A DNA stretch of 35,406 nucleotides from Bacillota bacterium (lineage in GTDB: Bacteria; Bacillota; Clostridia; Oscillospirales; Ruminococcaceae), in assembly GCA_023443315.1 (NCBI GenBank), contig JAEZVA010000082.1, positions 1-35,406 of the forward strand. Reading direction: 5' to 3'. How positions within the stretch are numbered: position 1 is the first letter of the stretch; each line of letters begins with the position of its first letter. A program made the translations under genes and the position numbers. Shown here piece by piece: positions 1-9,400 of the stretch. The notes beneath the pieces are model-generated. The model had not been told where the DNA came from. It worked only from the letters and a program-made list of their open reading frames with translations, and did not search any database.

Positions 1-1130
1 TGGGCGCAAAGGATTACAGTAAAACCTCCGAGATCTACTCGATTTCGGTATTTGTGAATCTGGCGTTCGGGCTTATCATGAGCGTGGCGCTTACGATGTT
101 TGCCCGCCCCTTACTCAGCCTACTGCAAACTCCGGCGGTACTGTTTGACGAGGCGTTAAGCTACCTGCAGATCGTGGGCTCGGGGTTGTTTTGCCAGGCG
201 GTTATTGTCACCCTAAGCGCCATCTTTCGCGCGAACGGGTACACCAAGCACACGATGGTGGTGTCGTTTGCGATGAACCTAATCAACATCGTGGGTAACG
301 CGCTGCTGCTGTTTGGATGGGGAGGTCTGCCCCGCATGGGTGCAAACGGTGTCGCCATCGCCACACTGGTCAGCCGCGCAATCGGCATGCTGCTGCTCTT
401 AGTCCTGTTTAAGACAACCGTTACAGGCAGCATCAGCCTAAAATACCTGCGCCCCTTTCCGTTTGCCACCCTTGTAAGACTGCTGCGTATCGGTGTGCCG
501 ACGGGGGGAGAATCGCTCATCTACTCGTTTGCGCAGACCATCCTGCTCGGATTCGCAAACACCATGGGGGCTTCGGTGCTCTCGGCGCGTGCGTATGCAA
601 GCATTATATCGTGGTTCTCCTGGCTGTACGCCGTATCGGTGGCACAGGGCACGCAGATAATTGTCGGGCACCTCATCGGCGCGGGGGATGAGGAAGGCGC
701 CGACCGCAGGGTACGCAAAACGCTGTGGCCCGCCATACTGGTCTCCCTTGGTACGACCATCTTTATCTATCTAAGCGGCAGTGCGCTGCTTTCGCTGTTT
801 ACCGATAACCCTGAAATTATCGCCATAGCGAAGACGGTGCTGCTTGTAGAGATTGCGCTTGAGCTTGGGCGAACCATTAACGTGGTCATCATCAAGTCGC
901 TGCAGGCGGCGGGCGATGTGCGCTTCCCAGTTATCATAGGCGTGGTGTCCATGTGGGGTGTTATGGTGCCGGTGGGCTACCTGTTTGGGGTTCACCTTGG
1001 GCTGGGGCTTGCGGGGCTGTGGATAGGCATTGCGTGTGACGAATGCCTGCGCTGTGTCATTATGTATATTCGCTGGCGAAAAGGGTACTGGCGCGGTAGG
1101 GCGCTTGCGGGCGCAAACGCTTCCACGTAG
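1..1130 (+). CDS. MATE family efflux transporter, 5'-truncated
   Basis: C-terminal ~375 residues of a multidrug and toxin extrusion (MATE) transporter, an integral membrane antiporter that exports cationic or amphiphilic compounds using a Na+ or H+ gradient. The reading frame is open from base 3 with no stop before the window edge, so the gene begins outside; a GTG at 54 is not the true start because the residues before it (GAKDYSKTSEIY) already fit the family. About eight to nine hydrophobic segments are visible, including the family-typical stretches around MGANGVAIATL, IGVPTGGESL and a final helix ending in the basic tail RWRKGYWRGR. The stop is followed after 27 nt by the next gene on the same strand. 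Substrate cannot be told from the sequence. Confidence 0.9.
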   Translation, partial: GAKDYSKTSEIYSISVFVNLAFGLIMSVALTMFARPLLSLLQTPAVLFDEALSYLQIVGSGLFCQAVIVTLSAIFRANGYTKHTMVVSFAMNLINIVGNALLLFGWGGLPRMGANGVAIATLVSRAIGMLLLLVLFKTTVTGSISLKYLRPFPFATLVRLLRIGVPTGGESLIYSFAQTILLGFANTMGASVLSARAYASIISWFSWLYAVSVAQGTQIIVGHLIGAGDEEGADRRVRKTLWPAILVSLGTTIFIYLSGSALLSLFTDNPEIIAIAKTVLLVEIALELGRTINVVIIKSLQAAGDVRFPVIIGVVSMWGVMVPVGYLFGVHLGLGLAGLWIGIACDECLRCVIMYIRWRKGYWRGRALAGANAST

Positions 1131-1157
1131 CCCCAAACACTTTTTTGGAGGAGCAAA

Positions 1158-1373
1158 ATGAACCAAAAAGGCATAGACCGCATCAATGAGCTTGCCCGCA
1201 AGGCAAAGTCGGCGGGATTAACCGACGAAGAAAAGGCGGAGCAGCAGCGACTGCGTACGGAGTATATCACCGCGTACCGCGAAAGCCTGCGCCAGACGCT
1301 TGACAGCATGGTAATTAAAGAGCCGGACGGCAGCCTCCGCCCGCTGAAAAAGAAAGACGACCCAATGCACTGA
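1158..1373 (+). CDS. DUF896 (YnzC/UPF0291) family protein
   Basis: Small 71-residue cytoplasmic protein. It shows the DUF896 pattern: an N-terminal RINELARKAKS helix, the turn GLTDEEKAEQQRLR, the second helix YITAYRESLRQTLDSM, then a short basic tail. Bacillus YnzC is a two-helix bundle of this length; its molecular role is not firmly established (members have been linked to SOS-related operons). The start is fixed by GGAGGAGC 6-7 nt upstream of the ATG. It lies 27 nt after the MATE gene and 26 nt before the PEBP gene, so it is probably co-transcribed with at least one of them. Confidence 0.85.
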   Translation: MNQKGIDRINELARKAKSAGLTDEEKAEQQRLRTEYITAYRESLRQTLDSMVIKEPDGSLRPLKKKDDPMH

Positions 1374-1399
1374 CAAAACAGCTGTGGGGGTAAGACAGA

Positions 1400-1960
1400 A
1401 TGAAAAGAAAACGTTACCTGATTGGCGCAGTTTGTATCCTTATCGTGGCACTCTTGTTGCTTATCTTGTTTTTGGTAAGGGGCAGCACCGAGGGGTATCC
1501 CGATAAAACCATTACCGTCACAAGCAGTGCGTTTGAGGAGGGGGGCACAATCCCCGTTCGCTATACGGGCAATGGAGAGGATGTCTCGCCGCCGCTTACC
1601 TTCGCGGGAGTGAGCGCAGATGCCGTATCTCTCGCCGTTGTGATGGACGACCTCGATTTTCCGTTGGGCACCTACAACCATTGGGTGCTGTGGAACATCT
1701 CGGTTACCGATACCGTGCCGGAAGCAGTGCCACACGGCGGCGCCGTCGATACGCTTGGCGGGGCGGTGCAGGGTGTGGGCTACGGTAAAAACCGCTACAG
1801 CGGACCAAAGCCGCCCTTTGGCAGCCATCGGTATGTATTCCGTGTGTACGTACTGGACACAACGCTTGACCTGCCCGAAACGGCGGGCAAAAAAGAGCTG
1901 CTGGGTGCGATAGAGGGGCACATTTTAGGGTACGGCGAGCTGATGGGCAGGTACCGCTGA
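1400..1960 (+). CDS. Membrane-anchored YbhB/YbcL (PEBP, Raf-kinase-inhibitor-like) protein
   Basis: 186 residues. An N-terminal basic MKRKR followed by ~20 hydrophobic residues (5-26) is a signal anchor or uncleaved signal peptide, so the domain is expected outside the membrane. Residues ~36-186 are a bacterial phosphatidylethanolamine-binding-protein fold: DVSPPLTF, the ligand-pocket motif DDLDFP with NHWVLWNI, and GPKPPFGSHRYVFRVYVLD. Bacterial YbhB/YbcL proteins bind small anionic ligands but their physiological role is mostly unknown. Membrane anchoring is less common than the cytoplasmic or periplasmic form. A strong terminator follows the stop, so this gene ends the first transcription unit. 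Confidence 0.85.
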   Translation: MKRKRYLIGAVCILIVALLLLILFLVRGSTEGYPDKTITVTSSAFEEGGTIPVRYTGNGEDVSPPLTFAGVSADAVSLAVVMDDLDFPLGTYNHWVLWNISVTDTVPEAVPHGGAVDTLGGAVQGVGYGKNRYSGPKPPFGSHRYVFRVYVLDTTLDLPETAGKKELLGAIEGHILGYGELMGRYR

Positions 1961-1978
1961 GACAATAAGAAACTACGC

Positions 1979-2024
1979 AAGCCGCCCACAGCCGGAAAGC
2001 ACCGACTGCGGGCGGCTTTTCTTT
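1979..2024 (+). terminator. Rho-independent terminator
   Basis: A 9-bp perfect stem AAGCCGCCC/GGGCGGCTT (1979-1987 with 2010-2018) is followed by TTTTCTTT. It closes the MATE-DUF896-PEBP unit. The T-run overlaps the -35 of the next promoter. Confidence 0.85.
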
Positions 2025-2050
2025 ACATCAAATTTGCAGTGTGTTATATT
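2022..2050 (+). promoter_or_regulatory. Predicted sigma-A promoter of the MgtC-like gene
   Basis: TTTACA (2022-2027), a 17-bp spacer and TATATT (2045-2050), giving an expected start of transcription near 2057, about 34 nt before the GTG start codon. The -35 lies in the tail of the preceding terminator, a compact terminator/promoter arrangement. Confidence 0.6.
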
Positions 2051-2090
2051 AAGATACAGAGAATCCCAGTACAAAAGGAGGGGTGTTGCC

Positions 2091-2810
2091 GTGACGGGAC
2101 CGTTTGAGAGCTTTGCGCAGCTGATGGACTACCTCGGGGAGGTGAACCTGCTTTCTACCTCTGTGCGGCTGCTGCTTGCCGTTTTGCTGGGCGGTGTAAT
2201 CGGCATGGAACGCGGCAGGCGCAAACAGGCGGCGGGCTTTCGCACCCATATCCTTGTGTGCGTGGGCGCAACCCTTGCCATGATAACCAACCAGTATATC
2301 TTTGCGTTTGTAACCTTCGGGCAGACCGACCCTGCCAGAATCGGTGCGCAGGTTATCAGCGGCATCGGTTTTTTGGGTGCGGGCACCATACTGATAACCG
2401 GTCGGCAGCAGATAAAGGGGCTGACCACGGCAGCGGGGCTGTGGGCGTGCGCTACGATGGGTCTTGCCCTTGGCATCGGCTTTTACAGCGGGGCGATTAT
2501 CGGCTGCTTGATTATCGTAATGGTCATCACCCTGCTGCATCGGTTGGATGAGGCGTTTTACAAAAGTGCCCGCGTGGTGCGGCTGTATATCGAGATTGAC
2601 GGGCTTGCCCGTTTTAAAGAGGTGCTTACCTATCTGCGCACACACTACGGCGAGGTGGATTCGGTGGAGCTGATTCGTCAAGCCGAGTCGGTGCCGTCCA
2701 TGGGCGTATTTGTGAACATCGGGCTTTCCGCCAAACAAAGCACGCAGGAGGAGCTTGTCAGCATCCGCGCGATTGAAGGCGTGGTGTATGTCGAGGAACT
2801 GAGCTGGTAA
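2091..2810 (+). CDS. MgtC/SapB family membrane protein
   Basis: 239-residue inner-membrane protein. Residues ~22-165 are the MgtC/SapB hydrophobic domain with the conserved signature GMERGRRKQAAGFRTH (38-53), then QVISGIGFLGAGTI and KGLTTAAGLWACATMGLALG. A soluble C-terminal domain of ~70 residues resembles the ACT-like regulatory tail of MgtC proteins. MgtC relatives are connected with Mg2+ limitation, pH homeostasis and F-ATPase control in other bacteria; which of these applies here is unknown. The GTG start is preferred because AGGAGGGG lies 7 nt upstream; the open frame extends further upstream but lacks a ribosome binding site. Confidence 0.9.
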   Translation: MTGPFESFAQLMDYLGEVNLLSTSVRLLLAVLLGGVIGMERGRRKQAAGFRTHILVCVGATLAMITNQYIFAFVTFGQTDPARIGAQVISGIGFLGAGTILITGRQQIKGLTTAAGLWACATMGLALGIGFYSGAIIGCLIIVMVITLLHRLDEAFYKSARVVRLYIEIDGLARFKEVLTYLRTHYGEVDSVELIRQAESVPSMGVFVNIGLSAKQSTQEELVSIRAIEGVVYVEELSW

Positions 2811-2885
2811 GGCAAAAAAGGGCATGGTATGACAAGCGCAGCATCGGCTATCCATGCTATCCTTACCCCATAAGGAGGTGCTTTT

Positions 2886-3785
2886 ATGCACGCATGGGAG
2901 GCCATACAAAAGACCCTAGATTACATTGAGGTAAATCTGTCCGATCCGCTTAAGCCCGATACCCTTTCGGAGATAGCCGCACTCTCGCCCTTTTATTTTA
3001 GGCGTTTGTTTACCCGGCTGGTGCGGTGCCCAGTCAGCGAGTATATTAAGCTGCGCAGGCTGGCGCGGGCATGCGACATGCTCAAGCAAGAGGGCAAGCG
3101 AATACTGGATATTGCACTGGAATGCGGCTTTTGTGACCACGCGGGATTTACTCGCGCCTTTAAAACCGCATACGGCATTACGCCAGAGCAGTACCGCGCC
3201 AAGCCGTGCAGCCTAAACCAGTTTGTAAAGCCAGAGCTTTTGCTGCATTACGTGATGGTGGATGAGGATGTTCCGCTGATTACAGACGGGATTGTCGTTG
3301 AAGTAAAGCGTACGACGCTTACCAAGGAGCGGTTGTTCCTCGGTGTAGTGGGGGCAGTTTCAATTGAGGAGCTTTCGGGCGGCACAACGACGGGGGTTTC
3401 CTCCGCAGGGCTGCTTTGGGATAAATTTCACCGCAACAAACAGGAGACCCCTGGTTTGCTGCCATCCGGCAACGAGCTTGGTGTACTGTATATGGGTGAC
3501 GCAGACCCCGGCTATTGCACCTATTTTGCGGGGGGAGAGGTGCAGGACGGCACCGAGAAGGGTGAGCATGCCGCCTTTGTATTGCCGTGCGGCGAATATG
3601 TGCGATGCTGTTTTGAGGCGGAGAATTTTGAGCAGCTCGTTGGCTCTGCGGTATTTTTGGCATCAGAATTCATGGGCGGTTGGCTGAAGAAGCACGACAT
3701 TTGCTGCGGCGACTTTGCGGCGGAGCTGTACTTCGATACCTCCCCCGACGGGTGCTATATGGAGCAGTGGATGCCCATAGTCTAA
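2886..3785 (+). CDS. AraC family transcriptional regulator with GyrI-like effector domain
   Basis: 299 residues. The N-terminal ~105 residues contain the double helix-turn-helix of AraC/XylS regulators (LSEIAALSPFYFRRLFTRL; then ILDIALECGFCDHAGFTRAFKTAYGITPEQYR). Residues ~130-299 match the 'integron-associated effector-binding' / GyrI-like fold, which binds small hydrophobic molecules in Rob- and BmrR-type regulators. The start has AAGGAGGTG 7 nt upstream. An HTH-first, effector-second order is typical of this subclass. It precedes the DUF3788-like gene by 26 nt and probably controls its own unit; the ligand is unknown. Confidence 0.88.
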   Translation: MHAWEAIQKTLDYIEVNLSDPLKPDTLSEIAALSPFYFRRLFTRLVRCPVSEYIKLRRLARACDMLKQEGKRILDIALECGFCDHAGFTRAFKTAYGITPEQYRAKPCSLNQFVKPELLLHYVMVDEDVPLITDGIVVEVKRTTLTKERLFLGVVGAVSIEELSGGTTTGVSSAGLLWDKFHRNKQETPGLLPSGNELGVLYMGDADPGYCTYFAGGEVQDGTEKGEHAAFVLPCGEYVRCCFEAENFEQLVGSAVFLASEFMGGWLKKHDICCGDFAAELYFDTSPDGCYMEQWMPIV

Positions 3786-3811
3786 TGTGCCAAGACGAAA
3801 GGCGGAGCAAA

Positions 3812-4231
3812 ATGAACGTGCTGTGGAACAAAGAAGACGAGACAACTCGCCCCGACAGCGATACGCTTAGTGCGTATGTAAACAGCCCGCTGTGGGACAG
3901 GTTAAACGACCAGATGCAAGCCAGCTACGCTTGTGCACCGCAGCTCAACTACAGCCGCTGTTCAATGCAGCGCGGGTGGAATGTGCGGTACAAAAAGGCG
4001 GGCAGAAGCTTATGCACGCTGTACCCGATGCAGGGGCATTTTCTCGCGCTGGTTGTCATCGGGCAACGGGAGCGCGCGCAGGCTGAGCTTGCGCTGCCCC
4101 TTTTATCGCAGTACCTGCAAACGCTGTACCGCGAAACACAAAGCGGCATGGGGCAAAAATGGCTGATGGTATGCGTAACGACCGAGGAGATACTAAGCGA
4201 TGTATTACAGCTTGTATCCATTCGCGCATAG
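3812..4231 (+). CDS. DUF3788-like protein
   Basis: 139-residue soluble protein. Its middle, with a Trp-Asn-x-Arg-Tyr-Lys-Lys-x-Gly segment followed by LCTLYPMQGHFLALVVIGQRE, resembles DUF3788 proteins, which are often next to AraC regulators or GNATs in Firmicutes; no biochemical function is known. I chose the ATG at 3812 (upstream GGCGGAGC) rather than the longer open frame, which runs inside the AraC gene. It is placed between the AraC regulator (26 nt before) and a GNAT (41 nt after), suggesting one operon. Confidence 0.7.
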   Translation: MNVLWNKEDETTRPDSDTLSAYVNSPLWDRLNDQMQASYACAPQLNYSRCSMQRGWNVRYKKAGRSLCTLYPMQGHFLALVVIGQRERAQAELALPLLSQYLQTLYRETQSGMGQKWLMVCVTTEEILSDVLQLVSIRA

Positions 4232-4272
4232 GCATAAACAGGTTAAGTTGCGACAGAGAGGAATTCGATACC

Positions 4273-5124
4273 ATGCAGATTGTAAAGGACTATAAACACG
4301 ACGACCGCCTGCGCGTGCAGCTGGGTGCCTTAGCGCGGGAGACCTTTGGGCTAGATATTGAACCATGGTATCAGGCGGGGTTTTGGGACGAGCGGTATGT
4401 ACCCTATTCCGTTTTTGAGGATGGCTGCATTGCCGCCAATGTATCGCTCAACCGCGTAACCGTGGTGTACGACGGAAAGCCCCATGCCGCCGCGATGATT
4501 GGCACGGTTATGACCGCACAGCCCTACCGCGGCAGGGGCTATGCAAGGCAGCTGATGGACACGGTGCTGCAGGACTGTAAGCAGGACGCAGCGTTTGTGT
4601 ACCTGTTTGCCAACGACACCGTGCTCGACTTCTACCCGAAGTTCGGCTTTGTGCGCACGGATGAAAAGCAGTGTGTGGTGTCGCTTGACGGGCAAGGTAT
4701 TGCTGTGGGCGAACCGCCTCAGAAGCTTAGGGTAACGCACCCAGACGACCTTGCGGTGCTGCTGAGGCTGATCGAAACAGGCATCCCTGCACCCAAGCGG
4801 CTTTTGGTGCCCACCATCCGTTCATTGGTGCTGTTTTATTGCATAACCATGTACCAAGATAGTGTGTTCTACTACCCGGGTCGCGACCTGCTCGTGTTTT
4901 ACCACGACGGGGTGCTGCTGGACTATTACAGCCGCGCGCCGATGTCGCTTGTGGAGGTCTGTGGGCTTATAGCCCCCGAGAAGCGTGAGCTGCCGCTGGG
5001 CTTTACCCCGATTTGGGAGGACGAGCTTACCTGCCGTTACCGCGTGTATCACGACAACCTGTTTATTACAAACCTCGCGCCGGTAGCAGGCGGCGCAATG
5101 TTCCCGAGCCTTTCCCGCGCATAA
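4273..5124 (+). CDS. GNAT family N-acetyltransferase, two-domain
   Basis: 283 residues. The N-terminal ~140 residues are a GCN5-related acetyltransferase fold that uses acetyl-CoA, with motif A PYRGRGYARQLM (84-95) and the motif B-like NDTVLDFYPKFGF. The C-terminal ~140 residues are not obviously GNAT and may be a second, degenerate GNAT or sterol-carrier-like domain as in Eis-type enzymes; I cannot decide. The ATG at 4273 follows AGAGAGGAA by about 9 nt; the longer open frame overlaps the upstream gene. The acceptor substrate is unknown. Confidence 0.85.
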   Translation: MQIVKDYKHDDRLRVQLGALARETFGLDIEPWYQAGFWDERYVPYSVFEDGCIAANVSLNRVTVVYDGKPHAAAMIGTVMTAQPYRGRGYARQLMDTVLQDCKQDAAFVYLFANDTVLDFYPKFGFVRTDEKQCVVSLDGQGIAVGEPPQKLRVTHPDDLAVLLRLIETGIPAPKRLLVPTIRSLVLFYCITMYQDSVFYYPGRDLLVFYHDGVLLDYYSRAPMSLVEVCGLIAPEKRELPLGFTPIWEDELTCRYRVYHDNLFITNLAPVAGGAMFPSLSRA

Positions 5125-5292
5125 CATAGCCAACCTTCGGTTGGCATTGGGAAAACCTTCGGTTTTCAGCTCTATCTAATCCAGCCATAGGGAGCGACGC
5201 CCTCGTCGCATAGCCAACCTTCGGTTGGCATTGGGAAAACCTTCGGTTTTCAGCTCTATCTAATCCAGCCGTAGGGAGCGACGCCCTCGTCG
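5125..5292. repeat. 84-bp tandem direct repeat, two copies, with internal palindromes
   Basis: Copy 1 (5125-5208) and copy 2 (5209-5292) are identical except for one base (A/G) near the 51st position (CCAGCCATAGG versus CCAGCCGTAGG). Each copy has three dyads: CCAACC-TTC-GGTTGG, GAAAACC-TTC-GGTTTTC, and GGGAGCGACG...CGTCG; in copy 2 the last is extended to GGAGCGACG/CGTCGCTCC by the following bases. The near-identity indicates recent duplication. No ORF or T-run is present. Confidence 0.9.
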
Positions 5293-5361
5293 CTCCGTCC
5301 CCGACCAGTTATATTAGGCATAACAATTCCTATCTGCGGTGTTGTTCGCAACGCCAATCAA

Positions 5362-5418
5362 GTAGGGGCGCGCATTGCGCGTCCGAATTTACCACAACGC
5401 AGTGACGGGACGCCGTCC
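5362..5418. repeat. Pair of short GC-rich palindromes
   Basis: GGGCGCGC-ATT-GCGCGTCC (5366-5384, one G-T pair) and GACGG-GACG-CCGTC (5404-5417) follow the 84-bp duplication. They share its style (TAGGGG... or GGGA cores around a dyad) and may belong to a dispersed palindromic repeat family. The rest of 5293-5472 shows nothing recognisable. Confidence 0.5.
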
Positions 5419-5472
5419 CCTATACATCGCATCGCCAACCTACGCTTTTTGTGCAGATATACTCTGCAAAGA

Positions 5473-5514
5473 CACACAGCCCCCCACCGATTACACGTCG
5501 GCGGAGGGCTGTTG
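5473..5514 (-). terminator. Probable terminator of the transglutaminase/A2M unit
   Basis: Inverted repeat ACAGCCC..CCGA / TCGG..GGGCTGT just beyond the stop of the 5528 gene. On the minus strand it is followed by a modest T-rich stretch (GTGTCTTTG). It could also stop read-through from the plus-strand GNAT. Confidence 0.5.
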
Positions 5515-5527
5515 TTGCGTTGCCGCA

Positions 5528-6406
5528 TTATTCGGGCAGGGTGGGTAATGTAAGCTCCGTAAGGGGCGGGTGGGCGGTAAGGTAGGCGGCCTTTTCTGTC
5601 GCCAGCCGCTGCTCTATCTGCTTGCGGTCGGGGCGTGCGGGCTGTGCGACCGTCTCCTGCGCGGGCGCGTCAAGCTCACTGTCGCAGCGCGGAAGAGATA
5701 GCGCGTACTCGCTGGGATTCTCGAGCAAACCGCCCCAGCGGTGGTCGGTCTTCATCTGCTCGTCGCTCTTTAAAAAGTAGCGGTAACGCAGCACCGAGTT
5801 CCGTATCACATTGTCCTCCAGCTGGGGGTCGGCGTGGTACCACTGACCGTCAAGGCACACCATCGCCCACGCGTGGTCTACCAGCACGCCGTCCACCGAG
5901 AAGGTAAGCCCCGGCACGTACAGCGCGTCAAAGCCCATGCGGTCGCACAGCGTCACAAACGCGGCGGCGTAGTCCTCGCACGAGCCGATGCCAAACAGCA
6001 GCGGGCTGATGCTGCGAAGCTCCACCGCGGTGGGCAGGTTGTCGGGGTCGCCGCGGTACCGCCAGATGTCGGTGCCCACCGGCTCGTTAAAAAACGCGGT
6101 GTGTATTACAAGATGGCGGTAAACGGCGGCGAGCCTTTCGTAATCGGTCATGCCGTCGGTGAGAATGCCGCTCAGCGTGTCGTCGATGACCGAGCAGAGG
6201 TAGTTGTTTTGGATGTGGGATAGCCCGCTGAGGTCGGGCAGGGCGTGCTGCGACACGGTAACGTCCGAAGACGTCTGCGGCGGGGGCGAAGGGCTTGCGG
6301 CAGGAGAGGACGCGCCGCCCTGAACAGGCTCAACCGTCGCAAGGGTCTTTGGCACGCAGGCACATAGCGCAAGGGCTAAGATAAAAGTAAGTACAATTCG
6401 TTGCAT
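5528..6406 (-). CDS. Transglutaminase-like lipoprotein
   Basis: 292 residues. The N-terminus is a lipoprotein signal with a lipobox LCAC (Cys17), followed by a Ser/Pro-rich linker (~33-47), so the protein should be tethered outside the membrane. Residues ~85-215 are a transglutaminase-core (papain-like) domain with the expected triad: Cys143 in GIGSCEDYAAAF, His178 in DHAWAMV and Asp193 in YHADPQ. Bacterial members act as proteases, peptide cyclases or cross-linking enzymes; the substrate is unknown. The ATG has CAGGGAGC 6 nt upstream. It starts only 32 nt after the giant A2M-like gene ends, so the two are very probably one operon and may act together. Confidence 0.85.
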   Translation of the reverse strand: MQRIVLTFILALALCACVPKTLATVEPVQGGASSPAASPSPPPQTSSDVTVSQHALPDLSGLSHIQNNYLCSVIDDTLSGILTDGMTDYERLAAVYRHLVIHTAFFNEPVGTDIWRYRGDPDNLPTAVELRSISPLLFGIGSCEDYAAAFVTLCDRMGFDALYVPGLTFSVDGVLVDHAWAMVCLDGQWYHADPQLEDNVIRNSVLRYRYFLKSDEQMKTDHRWGGLLENPSEYALSLPRCDSELDAPAQETVAQPARPDRKQIEQRLATEKAAYLTAHPPLTELTLPTLPE

Positions 6407-6438
6407 GAATGCTCCCTGATGGTTTTTGTTGATGACGG

Positions 6439-9400
6439 CTACTTGGAGGATAGGGTTAGCGGCTTTGCGCCGTCCTTGGTGGTGAGTGTGCCCTTGGGGG
6501 TGTAGTTAACTGCGCTACTTGCGGTGTGTATCGCATAGGTGCGGTCCACCGCGCTGTCACCCTCGGTGACACAGCGGGCGTAGTAGGTAATGGTGTAGGT
6601 ATTAGCTATAGTGGGTGTGCCGCTGATGTCTTGGGTCTGACTGCCGTCATGGTAAAAGCGCATGGTAAGGCGCTGCCCCTCGCGAGAATCAAGCCAGACG
6701 CCGCCCCAGCTGTACGCGCTGTCGTAGCTTATGTTCTGGAACCGCAGCGCGCTGGGGATCCAGTCGCTTAGGTCATAGCGTCCAGTGGGCGCGTTGTCAC
6801 CCAGCGTCACGGTCAGGGTAATCTTGGCGGTCTCGCCCAAGCGCACCGCGCCGCCATCTAGGCGGGTAATCGACTTTGTGACGGCAATCTCGGATGAGGG
6901 CGAGGAGCTCAGTGTGTCGGGTAGCCCTGTGTACATCGCCGTGATGCCCACATCGCCGTTGGTGGTAATATTGGCTTTTACAAGCTGGTTCTTGTTAAAT
7001 GGCACATATTGAATGCCGCCTTTTTTCAGCTCAAGGGTAGTGGGCAGTAAACCCCGGTTAAAGCGTACCACGGCGGTGTTGGTGTGGGTGGGTACAAAAT
7101 GGGTGATAAACGCCGTCTGCTCCGGCAGCGTGGAGACATCAAACGAGCTGTTTTCACGCACGTAGCGCAGCAAAGCCTCGGTGTCCGCGCAGCCTGTTTG
7201 CTGGGAAAGCAGCAGGATAAGTGCTGTGTGCTGTAGGTTGGCACCCATCCGCGTTGTGGGGGAGGCGGCGGAATCGCCCTTGCCAAAGCCTTGCTCCATC
7301 ACCGTTCCGTCCTCGGTATAGATGGTTTCGCTCGTGGTCAGCGCGGTATAGAAGTAGCTCCAATACTCGCCCGTTACAAGGTAGGGTGCAATGTGGGTGT
7401 TGTACGCCATAACAGCGCCGTCGGTGTCGCCCAGATACGCAAGGGCAAGGCACAGGTTTAGGATATCAATATCGCTTAAGGAATCTGCCCGTTTGAGCAT
7501 CGCCTTTGCGTCGGTGAGCACCGGCTGCTTTAAGGCGGCAAGCCCCATGAGTGCGGCACACACCTGGCTTTGATCGTACCAGGTGCGCTCGATGTATTTA
7601 TTCAGATAGCTTACCATCGTCTCGGTGTTGTACAGGTGGGGGGCGGCGGCCGCCATGCGCGCAGTGAGCTGTACGCTTGGGTAGTCGTAGGAGTACACCC
7701 TTACCCCGCCTTGGGACTGCTGATAATCGGCAAAGTCGGTTTCGGGAAGTTCATAGATCGTCAGCGCGTCGTCGTCTGCATACTCCTTTAGCAGTGCGGT
7801 GGCAACCGTGGCGGCGGTGCGTTGGTCGGCACGCTCGCCATACTGCGCCGCAAGGCTCTCGAGTGTTTTGATGTACTCGCCGTACTGGCTGTCGTAAAAC
7901 CCAAGCCACACGGGGTATTTCAGTGCGCCGATGGACGACACCTCAGACGGCGTGACCGCGCGGGTTATCGGCATCTCCAGCGCGCTTTGCTTTACGGTAA
8001 ACGAGAACTCCGCGCCATCGCTGTGTTTGCCCGACTGGGCGGCAAACAACACCTTGTAGTCGCCCGCCGCAAGCATGCCAAAATCAAACGACGCGGTGGT
8101 TGTGCCCGAGGGTAGGGTGAGGGTTTTGGTCTCCTTCTGGTTTTTTTTGCCTGTCACGGTAACCGAGTAGTTGATATCCTCCCCGCTTGTGGTGTTTTCG
8201 CCGTAAGCGCGCAGGTTAAAGGCGACCGAGTCGCCCTCGATATAGGTTGTGTTGTAAACCGGCGACACAAACAGCGGCAACGTGGTGGTGATGTTAGTGA
8301 CATTCGCACCCGCGTACAGGTTGTCGGTGACGGCGGCAGAGGTAATACGCCACGAGGTGAGGTTGTCGGGCAGGGTAAACGAAACGGATGCCTTGCCGGT
8401 TTGGTCGGTTTTTGCCACTGCAAACGCGGCGGTATCCAAAAAGTTATCGCGTTTGTCGATGTCACCGCCGCCTGTTGGGGGGCCGCCGTCTCCGCCGCCC
8501 TTTCCGCCCTCTCCGCCGCGGTTAAAATTGTACTGATTGTACGACGCAAACGAGGTGATATTGTAAGAAAACACGCTTTGGTACAATGTAGAAAGCGGGT
8601 CGATGCTCTGGTCGGATACCGAGAACAACGCCTCGTCTACCACGCTTATCGCGATATCCGCCGCCACGGGCTTGCCGCTGCGGTCGGCGGCGGTGATGGC
8701 TAGCTGCACGGTATCCCCAGGCTTATACTGCTTTTTATCGGGCACGGCGCTCAGCTTTACGGCGCGCTCGGCGGTATCAAACGTTACGCGGCAGGAATCG
8801 ACGGGGTAGATGTGCCGCCCGTCAAAGTACGCGCCCACCACCGTGAGGTTGGGCAGGTACTGCTCGCTTTGGGTAAACGATATGGACGCGGTATCGCTAA
8901 CCCCGCTTTTTTCAATGCCGTCCTGCACCAGGGTATACAGCATGGTACCCCCTGTTACGGGCGCAGCGTTTTCAAGCAGGCTGATGCGAACCGTTTCGCC
9001 TAAGGCGTAGCTTGCCTCGTAACCGCCGTAGGGGTTGTACCAGTAAGGCATCAGTCCTTTGTATTGTGTCTTCTTGTCGTTTGCAAAGCGGTAGCTTTTC
9101 AGTTCGCTTGTTTGGTACAGCTCTTCGTAGTAGCCGTAATACTCCGTGTCCACCACCGTTCTGCCCTTGGTGTCCTTGTAGGTAAGCTCGATGCGGTAAA
9201 ACTGCTCGTTGTTTGTGGGGTTTGGCAGGTCGCTCAGCACCGCCGTTCCGTTTACGGTGCTTACGGTATACCGCTTAGTCAGCGTCTCTTTTCGTGTGTA
9301 GTTGTACACCGGCACCGTGCGTTTATCCACGGGGTTGTAGTAGCTTGCGTACTGCTCCTTGAGGTAATCCACGCGGTACACGGCGACATCGACGGGGATG

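Noticed and set aside
991..1921. 309-codon minus-strand frame across the MATE/DUF896/PEBP genes
   Set aside because: It overlaps three good plus-strand genes and has no recognisable domain.
5125..5292. CRISPR array
   Set aside because: Units are head-to-tail without spacers, only two copies, and no cas genes are seen.
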